DNA of 64,000 bases, taken from assembly GCF_019469205.1 (NCBI RefSeq), contig NZ_CP048265.1, positions 992,001-1,056,000 of the forward strand, given 5' to 3'. A program made the translations under genes and the position numbers. The notes under the pieces are model-generated. The model saw nothing but the letters and a program-made list of their open reading frames with translations. It was not told the DNA's origin and did no database searches. The DNA comes from Gilliamella sp. ESL0405. Lineage in GTDB: Bacteria > Pseudomonadota > Gammaproteobacteria > Enterobacterales > Orbaceae. Positions 63,647-64,000 of this stretch are shown here, piece after piece (the stretch's first letter is position 1; every line of letters starts with the position of its first letter).

Positions 63647-64000
63647 TTAATTTAATAGTTCTACTTTAATTGTTCTTGAATCACTTCTTCCCAGGTCGTC
63701 AAGTACAAGTACTTTAAACGATCCACTTTGGGTTGGTATCCAGCTTAGTGATGTGTGCGGCTCAGATTGCCCAATGAAGGTATCATTAACAAACCAATAG
63801 AGTGTTTTAACATCGCCGTCACTATTGGCTGTGAAACTGATTCGCTCACTTTTTTGCTTACTTTGTCTAAACTGATAAACGACATTTTTAAGCGGTGAAG
63901 TTATTTTAGGGGGTTCGCCATTTAGACTTTGCACCGTCTGGCAATGTTGGGTTGTCGGTGGCGTTTTTTTCGGTAATCCGGCTTTTGCAAAAATAGCGGC
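63647..64000 (-). CDS. pbpC: Penicillin-binding protein 1C, C-terminal part (partial at window end)
   Basis: PBP1C is a bifunctional-type murein glycosyltransferase/transpeptidase of the inner membrane. Only the last 117 codons are present and the frame stays open to the window edge. AIFAKAGLPKKTPPTTQHC is the typical linker after the transpeptidase domain; the rest (PPKITSPLKNVVYQF, FVNDTFIGQS, LDDLGRSDSRTIKVELLN) is the C-terminal BiPBP_C immunoglobulin-like domain. The GTG at 63934 is internal, not a start. Confidence 0.85.
   Translation of the reverse strand, partial: AAIFAKAGLPKKTPPTTQHCQTVQSLNGEPPKITSPLKNVVYQFRQSKQKSERISFTANSDGDVKTLYWFVNDTFIGQSEPHTSLSWIPTQSGSFKVLVLDDLGRSDSRTIKVELLN

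Overview
The window reads as chromosomal DNA of an AT-rich gammaproteobacterium. Core gene clusters follow Escherichia coli order (aroA-cmk-rpsA-ihfB, yggR/pilT-yggS-proC/yggT, fabA-ycbZ, aceE-aceF-lpdA, prfA-prmC-kdsA, rnm-yciO-rluB), but base composition is low in GC and several local orders are shortened. This, together with chitin-uptake genes and a large sugar PTS locus, suggests an insect-gut lineage such as Orbaceae (Gilliamella-like). That placement is inference, not something the sequence proves. No rRNA, tRNA, CRISPR array or intact insertion sequence was seen.

Layout. 1-14300: end of prfC, periplasmic protease ptrA, an XRE regulator, aroA-cmk-rpsA-ihfB, comEC, lpxK-ycaR-kdsB (msbA is missing from its usual place) and a DUF2461 gene. 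14300-29850: marC, ssb, corA, glk, ycgL-ycgN, yggT, yggS, pilT-like, proC, a cold-shock gene with a long leader, a small secreted protein, a secreted nuclease, a 143-bp tandem repeat, fabA, ycbZ, yejM/lapC, lipA-lipB. 29850-35950: pyruvate dehydrogenase operon aceE-aceF-lpdA, with no pdhR in front.

35950-43190 is the accessory region. It lies between the convergent lpdA and PTS operons and is bracketed by related direct repeats (three units on the left, two on the right). It holds a 578-aa protein of unknown function with a weak TnsE-like look, a Gabija-type pair (OLD-family ATPase/TOPRIM nuclease gajA and UvrD-like helicase gajB), and decayed coding remnants with strong hairpins at the right edge. 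gajB carries an amber codon exactly where the conserved Gln of helicase motif III should be, so the system looks recently inactivated, or depends on readthrough.

43190-50300: a mannose-family PTS (EIIA-EIIB-EIIC-EIID) divergent from deoC, with a HutC-type GntR regulator, manA and a carbohydrate porin. Palindromes matching a GntR operator lie in front of deoC, in front of the PTS genes and in front of the regulator itself, so this looks like one regulon. 50660-53460: prfA-prmC-kdsA. 54010-58110: chitoporin chiP and a GH20 chitobiase, a chitin-oligosaccharide uptake and cleavage pair with a candidate CRP site. 58220-64000: rraB, rnm, yciO, a DUF3592 membrane protein, rluB, a 9-bp minisatellite, an amidohydrolase with a possible attenuator leader, and the 3' end of pbpC.
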